Source of the DNA: Stieleria magnilauensis
GTDB taxonomy: Bacteria > Planctomycetota > Planctomycetia > Pirellulales > Pirellulaceae
Length of the DNA: 64,000 nt
Assembly (NCBI GenBank): GCA_007753675.1
Contig: CP036432.1
Span: 3,508,394-3,572,393 of the forward strand
Reading direction: 5' to 3'
Part shown: piece by piece, positions 19,388 through 28,091 of the stretch
Layout: every line of letters starts with the position of its first letter
Numbering within the stretch: the stretch's first letter is position 1
Notes under the pieces: generated by a model
What the model was told of the DNA's origin: nothing
The model's input: only the letters and a program-made list of their open reading frames with translations
Database searches by the model: none
Made by a program: the position numbers and the translations under genes

Positions 19388-19467
19388 AAAAAAGAACGGG
19401 CACGTGCGCTGGTGCCCAGGCTTTAGCCGCCCATTTCGCTGCTCCGCAGCGAGTAGATTGCGCCTAA
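19388..19467. repeat. Leftmost, diverged unit of the 79-bp hairpin array
   Basis: About 80 bases ending GCGCCTAA match the 79-bp unit seen at 21205-21525 and 23263-23733. Its first hairpin reads GGGCAC...GTGCCC where other units have GGACACC...GGTGTCC, so both strands of the stem changed together. The last four bases, CTAA, are duplicated at the other end of the adjacent IS element. Confidence 0.75.
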
Positions 19468-21204
19468 CCCGGATATTGCATCCGCTTATTCGACTGCCCC
19501 TATAGCGCGAAAGCCTTAGTTCGTGTATCTATTGGAGTTACGACACTTCATAGACCACAAAACCAAGGCTTTCGGCAATGACAAAGCGTAAACGAAATCG
19601 TCCCGCATTGAAACGCCTCAGAAGGCAGGCCGTTGAGGTAGATTTCGACGGCGGATCGCTCACTTCCGATGGGGGCCTCGTCCTGCTTCGCGAAGTCGAC
19701 AAAAAGCTCAATTTGATCAAGCGGATCGACCAAGCGATTCACGACCCGCGTGATCCGATTCACACCGTTCATTCTCAAGCGGAAATCCTTATCAGTCGAA
19801 TCTTTGCGATCGCGGCCGGATACGAAGACGCAAACGATCAACAGCAGCTTCGCGATGATGCCGCCTTTCAAGTCGCCGCCGGACGGCCCCCTCGAATCAA
19901 TGACAGGTCGGATGACGATTGGGATCCCACTCTGGCGAGCCCCTCGACTCATTCCCGATTTGAAAACCGAATCACCAAAAAAGAACTCTTCGAACTCAGC
20001 AAGATCCTCGTCGACATTTTTCTTGACAGCTTCGACACCCCGCCTGATGAAATCACACTCGATCTAGACGCAACGGACGACAAGGTACACGGCGATCAAG
20101 ATAAAAAGGCTTTCAATGCCTACTACGACAGCTATTGCTTCCAACCTCTGTACGTGTTTTGCGGCGACCAACTTCTCGTCTCGTATCTTCGTCCAGCCAA
20201 CCTCGGTGATGGCCATCACGCACGCGGAATCACAAAATTGCTTGTTGCAAGGATCCGCCAACGATGGCCTCGGGTCAAAATCACCCTTCGTGGTGACGGA
20301 GGTTTTGCTATCGAACGCCTCATGCGCTGGTGCGACAAAAACGATGTCCACTACGTCTTTGGTTTGCCCAAGAATAAGGTTTTGGTCAAGCAAATTGCCT
20401 GCGAAATGACTCGCGCAAGAGTCGAGAGATTCCACCGTGGTGGCAAACAAGCCTTTTACAAGTGGTTTCGCTATCGCACCGGCAGGACGTGGGACCGCCA
20501 TCGCTGGGTGGTCGGCAAAGCAGAGTATACCGCCAAAGGCCCCAATCCTCGCTTCGTCGTAACAAACTGTTTCTCAAGTGACGACATTGTCGACACGACC
20601 TACCATCGACCGATGGTCGATGGCAAAAGGCAGCCGCTACAAGTTAAGACTCCAGGGACATGGTGCTCTGTCGCTTATGACCCGGAGAAGTTTTATCGAG
20701 AGCACTACTGCATGCGTGGCGAGATGGAGAATCGGATCAAAGAGCAACAGCTTTGTCTGTTCGCTGATCGCACCAGTTGCACCCGTTTTATTGCCAATCA
20801 GTTCCGCGTGATGCTTTCATCATTTGCTTACGTTCTACTCGATGGGTTGCGTCGCCTGGGCCTGAGTGGAACGAAACAGAGTCGTCTACGTGTGGACACG
20901 ATTCGATTGCGACTGTTGAAAATAGCAGCCCGAGTTCGAGTGACTTGTCGTCGGGTGGTATTTCATCTTTGCAGCCATTGCCCCTGGGAACCGCTGTTCA
21001 ATCAGGTGCTGGCACGTCTGTGCCGTAGCGATTAGCCACTCCCATCGCATCGTGTGGCACCGCGCAGCGACTTCCGGTCGTCTGGGGGTAGGGGGCCCTC
21101 TGCCCGCAGCGAATCGATTGCAGCAAAAACCGGCTATCGTGGACAGCCTCGCCGTAACTCAGTCTAAAATCAGAGTCAACCAGTCAGCGGATGCAATATC
21201 CGGG
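19468..21204 (+). mobile_element. IS1380-family insertion sequence, copy 1
   Basis: A 1737-bp element. It starts CCCGGATATTGCATCCGCT, and the same 19 bases occur inverted at its right end (21186-21204). It is flanked by a CTAA direct repeat (19464-19467 and 21205-21208), a 4-bp target duplication. Removing the element and one CTAA restores an intact 79-bp array unit. It encodes one full-length transposase. Copy 2 (21526-23262) is the same length and lies in inverted orientation. Confidence 0.92.
19578..21035 (+). CDS. IS1380-family transposase (copy 1)
   Basis: 485 residues, full length for the family. A basic N-terminus (MTKRKRNRPALKRLRRQ) precedes the conserved VEVDFDGGSLTSDGGLVLLREVD. DDE-type catalytic residues are placed by TLDLDATDDKVHGDQ (first Asp, about residues 155-166), ITLRGDGGFAIERLMRWC (second Asp, about 236) and the C-terminal YCMRGEMENRIKEQQ segment (Glu, about 380). 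The protein sequence is identical to copy 2. It cuts and pastes the element through the 19-bp terminal repeats. Confidence 0.95.
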   Translation: MTKRKRNRPALKRLRRQAVEVDFDGGSLTSDGGLVLLREVDKKLNLIKRIDQAIHDPRDPIHTVHSQAEILISRIFAIAAGYEDANDQQQLRDDAAFQVAAGRPPRINDRSDDDWDPTLASPSTHSRFENRITKKELFELSKILVDIFLDSFDTPPDEITLDLDATDDKVHGDQDKKAFNAYYDSYCFQPLYVFCGDQLLVSYLRPANLGDGHHARGITKLLVARIRQRWPRVKITLRGDGGFAIERLMRWCDKNDVHYVFGLPKNKVLVKQIACEMTRARVERFHRGGKQAFYKWFRYRTGRTWDRHRWVVGKAEYTAKGPNPRFVVTNCFSSDDIVDTTYHRPMVDGKRQPLQVKTPGTWCSVAYDPEKFYREHYCMRGEMENRIKEQQLCLFADRTSCTRFIANQFRVMLSSFAYVLLDGLRRLGLSGTKQSRLRVDTIRLRLLKIAARVRVTCRRVVFHLCSHCPWEPLFNQVLARLCRSD

Positions 21205-21525
21205 CTAAAGGCTGGACACCAACATGCGCTGGTGTCCAGGCTTCAGCCGCCCATTTCGCTGCTCCGCAGCGAGTAGATTGCGCCTAAAGGCTGGACACCA
21301 ACGTGCGCTGGTGTGCAGGCTTCAGCCGCCCATTTCGCTGCTCCGCAGCGAGTAGATTGCGCCTAAAGGCTGGACACCAACGTGCGCTGGTGTGCAGGCT
21401 TTAGCCGCCCATTTCGCTGCTCCGCAGCGAGTAGATTGCACCTAAAGGCTGGACACCAACATGCGCTGGTGTGCAGGCTTCAGCCGCCCATTTCGCTGCT
21501 CCGCAGCGAGCGGGGATGCGCCTAA
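21205..21525. repeat. Four tandem 79-bp hairpin units between the two IS1380 copies
   Basis: Units begin at 21205, 21284, 21363 and 21442 (79, 79, 79 and 80 bp) with no spacer between them. Each has two potential hairpins: CTGGACACCA / TGGTGTCCAG around an 8-base loop (one pair is lost in units reading TGGTGTGCAG), and CGCTGC-TCC-GCAGCG. The contiguous layout rules out CRISPR. Open frames across the array follow the period and are not genes. Confidence 0.9.
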
Positions 21526-23262
21526 CCCGGATATTGCATCCGCTGACTGGTTGACTCTGATTTTAGACTGAGTTACGGCGAGGCTGTCCACGATAGCCGG
21601 TTTTTGCTGCAATCGATTCGCTGCGGGCAGAGGGCCCCCTACCCCCAGACGACCGGAAGTCGCTGCGCGGTGCCACACGATGCGATGGGAGTGGCTAATC
21701 GCTACGGCACAGACGTGCCAGCACCTGATTGAACAGCGGTTCCCAGGGGCAATGGCTGCAAAGATGAAATACCACCCGACGACAAGTCACTCGAACTCGG
21801 GCTGCTATTTTCAACAGTCGCAATCGAATCGTGTCCACACGTAGACGACTCTGTTTCGTTCCACTCAGGCCCAGGCGACGCAACCCATCGAGTAGAACGT
21901 AAGCAAATGATGAAAGCATCACGCGGAACTGATTGGCAATAAAACGGGTGCAACTGGTGCGATCAGCGAACAGACAAAGCTGTTGCTCTTTGATCCGATT
22001 CTCCATCTCGCCACGCATGCAGTAGTGCTCTCGATAAAACTTCTCCGGGTCATAAGCGACAGAGCACCATGTCCCTGGAGTCTTAACTTGTAGCGGCTGC
22101 CTTTTGCCATCGACCATCGGTCGATGGTAGGTCGTGTCGACAATGTCGTCACTTGAGAAACAGTTTGTTACGACGAAGCGAGGATTGGGGCCTTTGGCGG
22201 TATACTCTGCTTTGCCGACCACCCAGCGATGGCGGTCCCACGTCCTGCCGGTGCGATAGCGAAACCACTTGTAAAAGGCTTGTTTGCCACCACGGTGGAA
22301 TCTCTCGACTCTTGCGCGAGTCATTTCGCAGGCAATTTGCTTGACCAAAACCTTATTCTTGGGCAAACCAAAGACGTAGTGGACATCGTTTTTGTCGCAC
22401 CAGCGCATGAGGCGTTCGATCGCAAAACCTCCGTCACCACGAAGGGTGATTTTGACCCGAGGCCATCGTTGGCGGATCCTTGCAACAAGCAATTTTGTGA
22501 TTCCGCGTGCGTGATGGCCATCACCGAGGTTGGCTGGACGAAGATACGAGACGAGAAGTTGGTCGCCGCAAAACACGTACAGAGGTTGGAAGCAATAGCT
22601 GTCGTAGTAGGCATTGAAAGCCTTTTTATCTTGATCGCCGTGTACCTTGTCGTCCGTTGCGTCTAGATCGAGTGTGATTTCATCAGGCGGGGTGTCGAAG
22701 CTGTCAAGAAAAATGTCGACGAGGATCTTGCTGAGTTCGAAGAGTTCTTTTTTGGTGATTCGGTTTTCAAATCGGGAATGAGTCGAGGGGCTCGCCAGAG
22801 TGGGATCCCAATCGTCATCCGACCTGTCATTGATTCGAGGGGGCCGTCCGGCGGCGACTTGAAAGGCGGCATCATCGCGAAGCTGCTGTTGATCGTTTGC
22901 GTCTTCGTATCCGGCCGCGATCGCAAAGATTCGACTGATAAGGATTTCCGCTTGAGAATGAACGGTGTGAATCGGATCACGCGGGTCGTGAATCGCTTGG
23001 TCGATCCGCTTGATCAAATTGAGCTTTTTGTCGACTTCGCGAAGCAGGACGAGGCCCCCATCGGAAGTGAGCGATCCGCCGTCGAAATCTACCTCAACGG
23101 CCTGCCTTCTGAGGCGTTTCAATGCGGGACGATTTCGTTTACGCTTTGTCATTGCCGAAAGCCTTGGTTTTGTGGTCTATGAAGTGTCGTAACTCCAATA
23201 GATACACGAACTAAGGCTTTCGCGCTATAGGGGCAGTCGAATAAGCGGATGCAATATCCGGG
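21526..23262 (-). mobile_element. IS1380-family insertion sequence, copy 2 (inverted)
   Basis: A 1737-bp element bounded by the same 19-bp terminal repeats as copy 1 and flanked by CTAA at 21522-21525 and 23263-23266. The only difference I noticed from copy 1 is a silent third-codon change (T at 20309 in copy 1, C at 22421 on the plus strand here). With copy 1 it forms a 1.7-kb inverted repeat separated by 321 bp. Confidence 0.92.
21695..23152 (-). CDS. IS1380-family transposase (copy 2)
   Basis: 485 residues, identical in protein sequence to the copy at 19578-21035, with the same DDE landmarks. Both copies are intact and could be active. The near identity points to recent transposition or gene conversion between the two. 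Confidence 0.95.
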   Translation of the reverse strand: MTKRKRNRPALKRLRRQAVEVDFDGGSLTSDGGLVLLREVDKKLNLIKRIDQAIHDPRDPIHTVHSQAEILISRIFAIAAGYEDANDQQQLRDDAAFQVAAGRPPRINDRSDDDWDPTLASPSTHSRFENRITKKELFELSKILVDIFLDSFDTPPDEITLDLDATDDKVHGDQDKKAFNAYYDSYCFQPLYVFCGDQLLVSYLRPANLGDGHHARGITKLLVARIRQRWPRVKITLRGDGGFAIERLMRWCDKNDVHYVFGLPKNKVLVKQIACEMTRARVERFHRGGKQAFYKWFRYRTGRTWDRHRWVVGKAEYTAKGPNPRFVVTNCFSSDDIVDTTYHRPMVDGKRQPLQVKTPGTWCSVAYDPEKFYREHYCMRGEMENRIKEQQLCLFADRTSCTRFIANQFRVMLSSFAYVLLDGLRRLGLSGTKQSRLRVDTIRLRLLKIAARVRVTCRRVVFHLCSHCPWEPLFNQVLARLCRSD

Positions 23263-23733
23263 CTAAAGGCTGGACACCAACGTGCGCTGGTGTCCAGGCT
23301 TCAGCCGCCCATTTCGCTGCTCCGCAGCGAGTAGATTGCGCCTAAAGGCTGGACACCAACGTGCGCTGGTGCGCAGGCTTCAGCCGCCCATTTCGCTGCT
23401 CCGCAGCGAGTAGATTGCGCCTAAAGGCTGGACACCAACATGCGCTGGTGTGCAGGCTTCAGCCGCCCGTTTCGCTGCTCCGCAGCGAGCCGGGATGCGC
23501 CTCAAGGCTGGACACCAACGTGCGCTGGTGTGCAGGCTTCAGCCGCCCGTTTCGCTGCTCCGCAGCGAGTAGATTGCGCCTAAAGGCTGGACACCAACAT
23601 GCGCTGGTGTGCAGGCTTCAGCCGCCCGTTTCGCTGCTCCGCAGCGAGTAGATTGCGCCTAAAGGCTGGACACCAACGTGCGCTGGTGTCCAGGCTTCAG
23701 CCGCCCAATGTCGCTGCGTAGCAGTGACCGGGA
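23263..23733. repeat. Six tandem 79-bp hairpin units right of IS1380 copy 2
   Basis: Units begin at 23263, 23342, 23421, 23501, 23580 and 23659, contiguous and 79-80 bp long. The last unit degenerates after GCCGCCCAATG but keeps its second hairpin as CGCTGC-GTA-GCAGTG. The array ends about 65 bases before the start of the M19 gene, so any transcript of that gene may carry part of it if the promoter lies upstream. Confidence 0.88.
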
Positions 23734-23798
23734 ATCCCCTATAGTGTTAGCCCCCTTCCCCTGTTCCCGTATCAGCCTCCCCCAGAACGTTGTCCGCT

Positions 23799-25145
23799 AT
23801 GTCAACCTACCTTCGCAACACCATCGCTCGCCGGCAATTCCTTGGCACGCTTGCCGGAGCGTCCGCATTGGCCATGTCTCGTCAAACGATCCGTGCTCAA
23901 GACTCTCTCACGCGTGATCCGATTACCGAATTGACCGAGCGACTCAACCCAAAAATCCACCAGTCGCGTGAGGTTGCCCTTGGGATCCTGAAACCCTCCA
24001 AGGCGGAAATCGATCGGGGCATGAAACTGCACGCCGAGTCGATCGTGTTCGATGCCTATGGGTTTGGACCACGAGCTGCAATCGACGGCGACGCACTTGC
24101 CGCCGCGATCGAAGCGGGGGCTTCAGCAATCGAGATCAAGGACATGCGAGAAGAGATGTCGATGACGCGATTTGTCTCCGACCCGGTCCAAGAACAAGAG
24201 TTTCGCGATGCCTGGCGAGCCTCCGGTGTGACCTGTGTGTTCAACAACGCCGGTGAAGAGGGACAAGACCCGATGCGGCTGATCAAGCGATTGGCCAGGC
24301 ACACGTACACAACCGATTTGATGAGAGGGTTCGTGTTCAAGGCTGCCGTTCCCGATGACATTCGGACGGCTAAGAAACAGCGCCGCCACTGTTACTACTT
24401 GACCGGGAACGGCGTCCCCCTCGTCCAGCAATGGGTGTCGGTCGAAGACGAACTGCGGTACGTCCGCGTTTTCTCTCAGCTGGGAATTCGGATGATGCAT
24501 TTGACGTATCAGCGACGCAATATGATCGGTGACGGTTGCGGTGAAAAAAGCGACGCCGGCTTGAGCGATTTCGGTCGCAAGGCGATTGCCGAAATGAACC
24601 GCGTCGGTGTGATTCCGGACTGCGCCCACAGCGGGTGGCAAACCAGCCTGGAAGCAGCGCAAGTTTCTTCGCGTCCCGTCGTGGCCAGCCATTCAACGTG
24701 CGGCGCGATTTACCCGCACTTCCGCAGCAAGCCCGACAACGTGATCAAGGCGATCGTCGACTCGGGCGGCTACATCGGCATTTGCTGTATTCCACGGTAC
24801 CTGCGTGGGGCGGGCGACATCAGCGCGCTGCTCGATCACATCGACTATGGGATCAAAACGTTCGGCCCCGATGCGGTCGCGATCGGCACGGACGTCTCCT
24901 ACACCTCGCAAGATTCCGCCATGGAAAACGCCAAGGTTCCCAAGCAACCGCGACGCCGCGAAGAATTCCGCATGCTTTGGCCGGACGATGACTTCAAAAC
25001 AACCTCGCAGATGAACCAAAGTCTCTCCTGGACCAACTGGCCGCTCTTCACCGTTGGCCTTGTTCAACGCGGTCACAGCGACGAGGTGATCCGCAAGGTC
25101 ATCGGCGGGAACGTGATGCGAGTCATCGACGCGTCTCTGTCGTAG
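23799..25145 (+). CDS. Tat-exported M19-type (renal) dipeptidase-like protein
   Basis: 448 residues from the ATG at 23799 (a TTG at 23790 would add three residues). A twin-arginine signal (IARRQFLGTLAGASALAMS) ends near RAQ. The body matches peptidase M19: MMHLTYQRRNMIGDGCGEKSDAGLSDFGR, VIPDCAHSG and VVASHSTCGAIYPHFR, the last two carrying the metal-binding histidines, then GGYIGICC and AIGTDVSY. The usual N-terminal metal motif H-x-D (as in DGHND) reads FDAYGFGP here, so one metal site may be altered. It probably acts on dipeptides or related amides in the periplasm. It converges on the TctA operon. Confidence 0.85.
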   Translation: MSTYLRNTIARRQFLGTLAGASALAMSRQTIRAQDSLTRDPITELTERLNPKIHQSREVALGILKPSKAEIDRGMKLHAESIVFDAYGFGPRAAIDGDALAAAIEAGASAIEIKDMREEMSMTRFVSDPVQEQEFRDAWRASGVTCVFNNAGEEGQDPMRLIKRLARHTYTTDLMRGFVFKAAVPDDIRTAKKQRRHCYYLTGNGVPLVQQWVSVEDELRYVRVFSQLGIRMMHLTYQRRNMIGDGCGEKSDAGLSDFGRKAIAEMNRVGVIPDCAHSGWQTSLEAAQVSSRPVVASHSTCGAIYPHFRSKPDNVIKAIVDSGGYIGICCIPRYLRGAGDISALLDHIDYGIKTFGPDAVAIGTDVSYTSQDSAMENAKVPKQPRRREEFRMLWPDDDFKTTSQMNQSLSWTNWPLFTVGLVQRGHSDEVIRKVIGGNVMRVIDASLS

Positions 25146-25231
25146 CCACCCGCATCGGCGGGATGATCGCTCACGATCGCCACGTCAACTCGCATGCGCT
25201 AAGCCGAGGGCAAGGGCGGGCACACGAACCG

Positions 25232-26755
25232 TCAAGCAGACTCGCGCCGACGCAGCTCCTGAATCGATCGCCGTAGGATGCTTGCGATGATGAAGGCTGT
25301 GACGATCGCCAACACGACGGCGATGGGGCGATTGAGCAAACCCAATGGGTTTCCGCCAGACGCGGTCAGCGATTGAATCAAACGTTCCTCCAGTGGTCCG
25401 CCGAGCACCAATCCCAGGACCACCGGGCCGAGCGGAAATCCCCGCCGATTCAAAACGAACCCGACCAGTCCCATCGCCAACATGATTCCGACGTCGAACA
25501 GGCTGGCGTTGAGTGCATAAGAGCCGGTGACGCAAAACAACACGATGATCGGAAGCAGAATCTGCTTGGGAATCCGGACGAGACGAAGTCCCAAGCGGAT
25601 GGCCAGAAAGCCGACCGGCAACATCACGAGATTCGCAATCAGAAACACGAGGTAAATGCCGTACACCAGCGACGGTTGACTCTCAAAGATTGCTGGCCCC
25701 GGTGTGACGTTCTTCATCAACAACACCCCAATCACGATCGCTGTGATGGAATCACCGGGAATGCCAAACACCAACGTCGGTATCCAGCCTCCGGCCAAGG
25801 CAGCACTGTTGGCCGTCGTGGCGTCTCCGATCGCATCGATCGATTCCCGATCCGCCTTCGAATCACGACCACGTTTGGCCGCGGCGAATGTGACCCACGA
25901 TGCGATATCGGCGCCGGCGCCAGGCAGCATCCCGATCAAGACTCCCATCAAGCTCGACCGGACCGTGCCCGATCGGCGTTTGACTAACCGAGTCACCAAT
26001 GCCGACCGTGAAGCCCCGATGATCGTGCCGAATGATACCGCCGGTGCAACGGCACACGCCCCGCTGTCACCTCGCTTGGCCTGTGAAAGATTCGCAAACA
26101 CTTCCGACAACCCGAACAGACCGATCATCGCCGGGATGAACGAGATCCCTTGGTACAGCGCCACGGAATGAAAGGTGAATCGCGGTTCAAGATGCACCGC
26201 GCTCAGGCCGACCGTGGATAACAAGATCCCAAGGATCAGACTCAACATCGCTTTCCACCGAGCCCCCGCTGGTACCACCAACACACAGCAGCTGAGTCCG
26301 ATCAAGTACAACCAAAAGTACTCGGTGACAGAAAACCAGCTCGCGACCGCTGCGAGTTGGCTGCCCAGCACCATCAAGAGGATCGCCCCGATGATGCCGC
26401 CGATCACGCTGCACGTCAGCGAGACCGACAAGACTTGCTGTGCCAGCCCCTTTTCCGACAACCGATACGCTTCATCGGCATAGGCGGCCGACGCCGGCGT
26501 GCCCGGGATTCGCAACAGAACCGTCGGAATGTCTCCCGCAAAGATCGCACAGGCGACCATGGTCACGATCGCACCGATCGCAGCCACCGGATCCAACCAA
26601 TACGCCACGGGGACAAACAAGGCCACGGCCATCGTGGCCGTCAATCCCGGGATGGCACCGACAAAGATCCCATAGAACGCCGCGGCGACGATGATCAGCC
26701 AAACATCAGCGCGGCCGAAAACATCACCGGCTGCTTGTAACAGTGCAGGATCCAT
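25232..26755 (-). CDS. Tripartite tricarboxylate transporter large permease (TctA family)
   Basis: 507 residues with about 11-12 hydrophobic segments. The family signature is clear: GAIPGLTATMAVALFVPVAYWLDP (about 33-56), IFAGDIPTVLLRIPGTPASAAYADEAYRLSEKG, the internal GMLPGAGADIASWVTFAAAKRG repeat and FGIPGDSITAIVIGVLLMKN. It forms the main membrane channel of a TTT-type secondary uptake system for carboxylates or related compounds. The start lies one base after the stop of the TctC-TctB fusion, so it is the last gene of a three-gene operon. Confidence 0.93.
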   Translation of the reverse strand: MDPALLQAAGDVFGRADVWLIIVAAAFYGIFVGAIPGLTATMAVALFVPVAYWLDPVAAIGAIVTMVACAIFAGDIPTVLLRIPGTPASAAYADEAYRLSEKGLAQQVLSVSLTCSVIGGIIGAILLMVLGSQLAAVASWFSVTEYFWLYLIGLSCCVLVVPAGARWKAMLSLILGILLSTVGLSAVHLEPRFTFHSVALYQGISFIPAMIGLFGLSEVFANLSQAKRGDSGACAVAPAVSFGTIIGASRSALVTRLVKRRSGTVRSSLMGVLIGMLPGAGADIASWVTFAAAKRGRDSKADRESIDAIGDATTANSAALAGGWIPTLVFGIPGDSITAIVIGVLLMKNVTPGPAIFESQPSLVYGIYLVFLIANLVMLPVGFLAIRLGLRLVRIPKQILLPIIVLFCVTGSYALNASLFDVGIMLAMGLVGFVLNRRGFPLGPVVLGLVLGGPLEERLIQSLTASGGNPLGLLNRPIAVVLAIVTAFIIASILRRSIQELRRRESA

Positions 26756-26756
26756 G

Positions 26757-28091
26757 TCACCAACCCAACCAGCCCCAGGGAAGGGGAACGCCGAGTACGA
26801 CCGCGAAAACGTGATACAAGCTCGGAATGGTCACCACGGTCACAGCCACGGCGAGGCGCCATCCGACTCGCAACATCAGCAACATCGCAAGCAGCATCGC
26901 GCCTGCGGAGATCACGTAGCCGAGCGATTCACAAAGCACAATGAACAGACCAACGGCCGCAGCGAATCGCAACAACGCGTGATAATCAATCGCCAAGTTT
27001 TCGGCCGCTGCTGTGTTTGCCTCCTCGTTCAGCGTCGACCTGGAGACGCCCCATCCAAACGCACCGATGACGATTCCCAGCGCGGCAAGGATCGATGGAA
27101 GAAAGTAAGGGCCGATCGCTGACGACTGTGTTTGCTTCATATGTGGCTGATTCAAAATCTCGCCAAAGTCCGCATCGGTCTGCGTCAGAAACGCTTCAAA
27201 CTGATCCCCGTCGGCGACCGCGACCTGGAATCCAGACGCCGCCATGAACTGACGAAACTCGTTGCTATTGGCGACGTTCAAAACCGCCTCCCGCATCTTC
27301 GTGACGCGATCCTCCGGAACACCTTTGGGAAACAGCAGCCCCCGCCAGGCCCCGATCGACCAATCAATGCCCTGCTCGGCAAAGGTCGCGACCTCGGGCG
27401 CCGCGGGGCTTCGCTCCCTGCTCATCACCCCCAAGCATCGAATCTCTCCGGCATCGATCAATCCGCGCGCTTCGGGGATGGAGCAGCACACGATCTCCAA
27501 CCCACCGGCCATCATCTCCTGGAGCGAAGGTGCCGCTCCGTTGATCGAAACCCAGGTCACCGATTCGCTCGGTAGATCGCTGCGGTCCAACCAACCCAAC
27601 AATGCGAGGTGCCAAATCCCGCCGGCTGCAGTTCCCGACGCCCGCAAGGATTCCGTTGATTGACGCAGCTTGGCATCCAGATCCCGCAGTGAATGCCAAG
27701 GAGAATCTGCGGACACGAAGATCGCTGCCGAATCTTGGTTGATCATCGCCAACGGCTCAAAGCGATCGGGCGTGATCGGGCACAGGCTGCGCCAGTGCAA
27801 CATGTTTAGCTCCACCGTGGCCATGGTCACGGTGTATCCGTCGGCAGAAGCGGTGGCACCGCGTGTGTGTCCCGTCACGCCCCCGCCGCCCGTGGCGTTG
27901 ACCACATTGACTGGCACACCGAGCTCGCTCTCAAGCTGCACCGCAACTTGCCGCGACACCCGATCCGTACCTCCCCCGGCCGACCACGGACAAATCAACG
28001 TGACCGGTCGGAAGGGCCATTCTTCACGGCGGTTGCACCCGACGGCCGCAAGGCATGCGACCAGCCAAACGATTGGGCAGATGAATTTCAT
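26757..28091 (-). CDS. TctC-TctB fusion: TTT solute-binding lipoprotein joined to the small membrane subunit
   Basis: 444 residues. A lipoprotein signal (VACLAAVGC, Cys 19) leads into a TctC/Bug-type binding domain to about residue 318, with FRPVTLICPWSAGGGTDRVSRQVA, VVNATGGGGVTGHTRGATASADGYTV and WRGLLFPKGVPEDRV. After a linker, about 328-444 has four hydrophobic helices typical of TctB. In most TTT systems these are separate proteins. An N-terminal lipid anchor plus a C-terminal membrane domain would tether the binding domain at the membrane. The start overlaps the sialidase stop by four bases. Confidence 0.88.
   Translation of the reverse strand: MKFICPIVWLVACLAAVGCNRREEWPFRPVTLICPWSAGGGTDRVSRQVAVQLESELGVPVNVVNATGGGGVTGHTRGATASADGYTVTMATVELNMLHWRSLCPITPDRFEPLAMINQDSAAIFVSADSPWHSLRDLDAKLRQSTESLRASGTAAGGIWHLALLGWLDRSDLPSESVTWVSINGAAPSLQEMMAGGLEIVCCSIPEARGLIDAGEIRCLGVMSRERSPAAPEVATFAEQGIDWSIGAWRGLLFPKGVPEDRVTKMREAVLNVANSNEFRQFMAASGFQVAVADGDQFEAFLTQTDADFGEILNQPHMKQTQSSAIGPYFLPSILAALGIVIGAFGWGVSRSTLNEEANTAAAENLAIDYHALLRFAAAVGLFIVLCESLGYVISAGAMLLAMLLMLRVGWRLAVAVTVVTIPSLYHVFAVVLGVPLPWGWLGW

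Noticed and set aside
23361-23651. 96-codon open frame inside the repeat array
   Set aside because: It follows the repeat period, has no start signal and repeats its own sequence; it reflects the DNA repeat, not a gene.
21205-23733. Possible CRISPR array
   Set aside because: The units are 79-80 bp and directly contiguous with no unique spacers; no cas gene is present.
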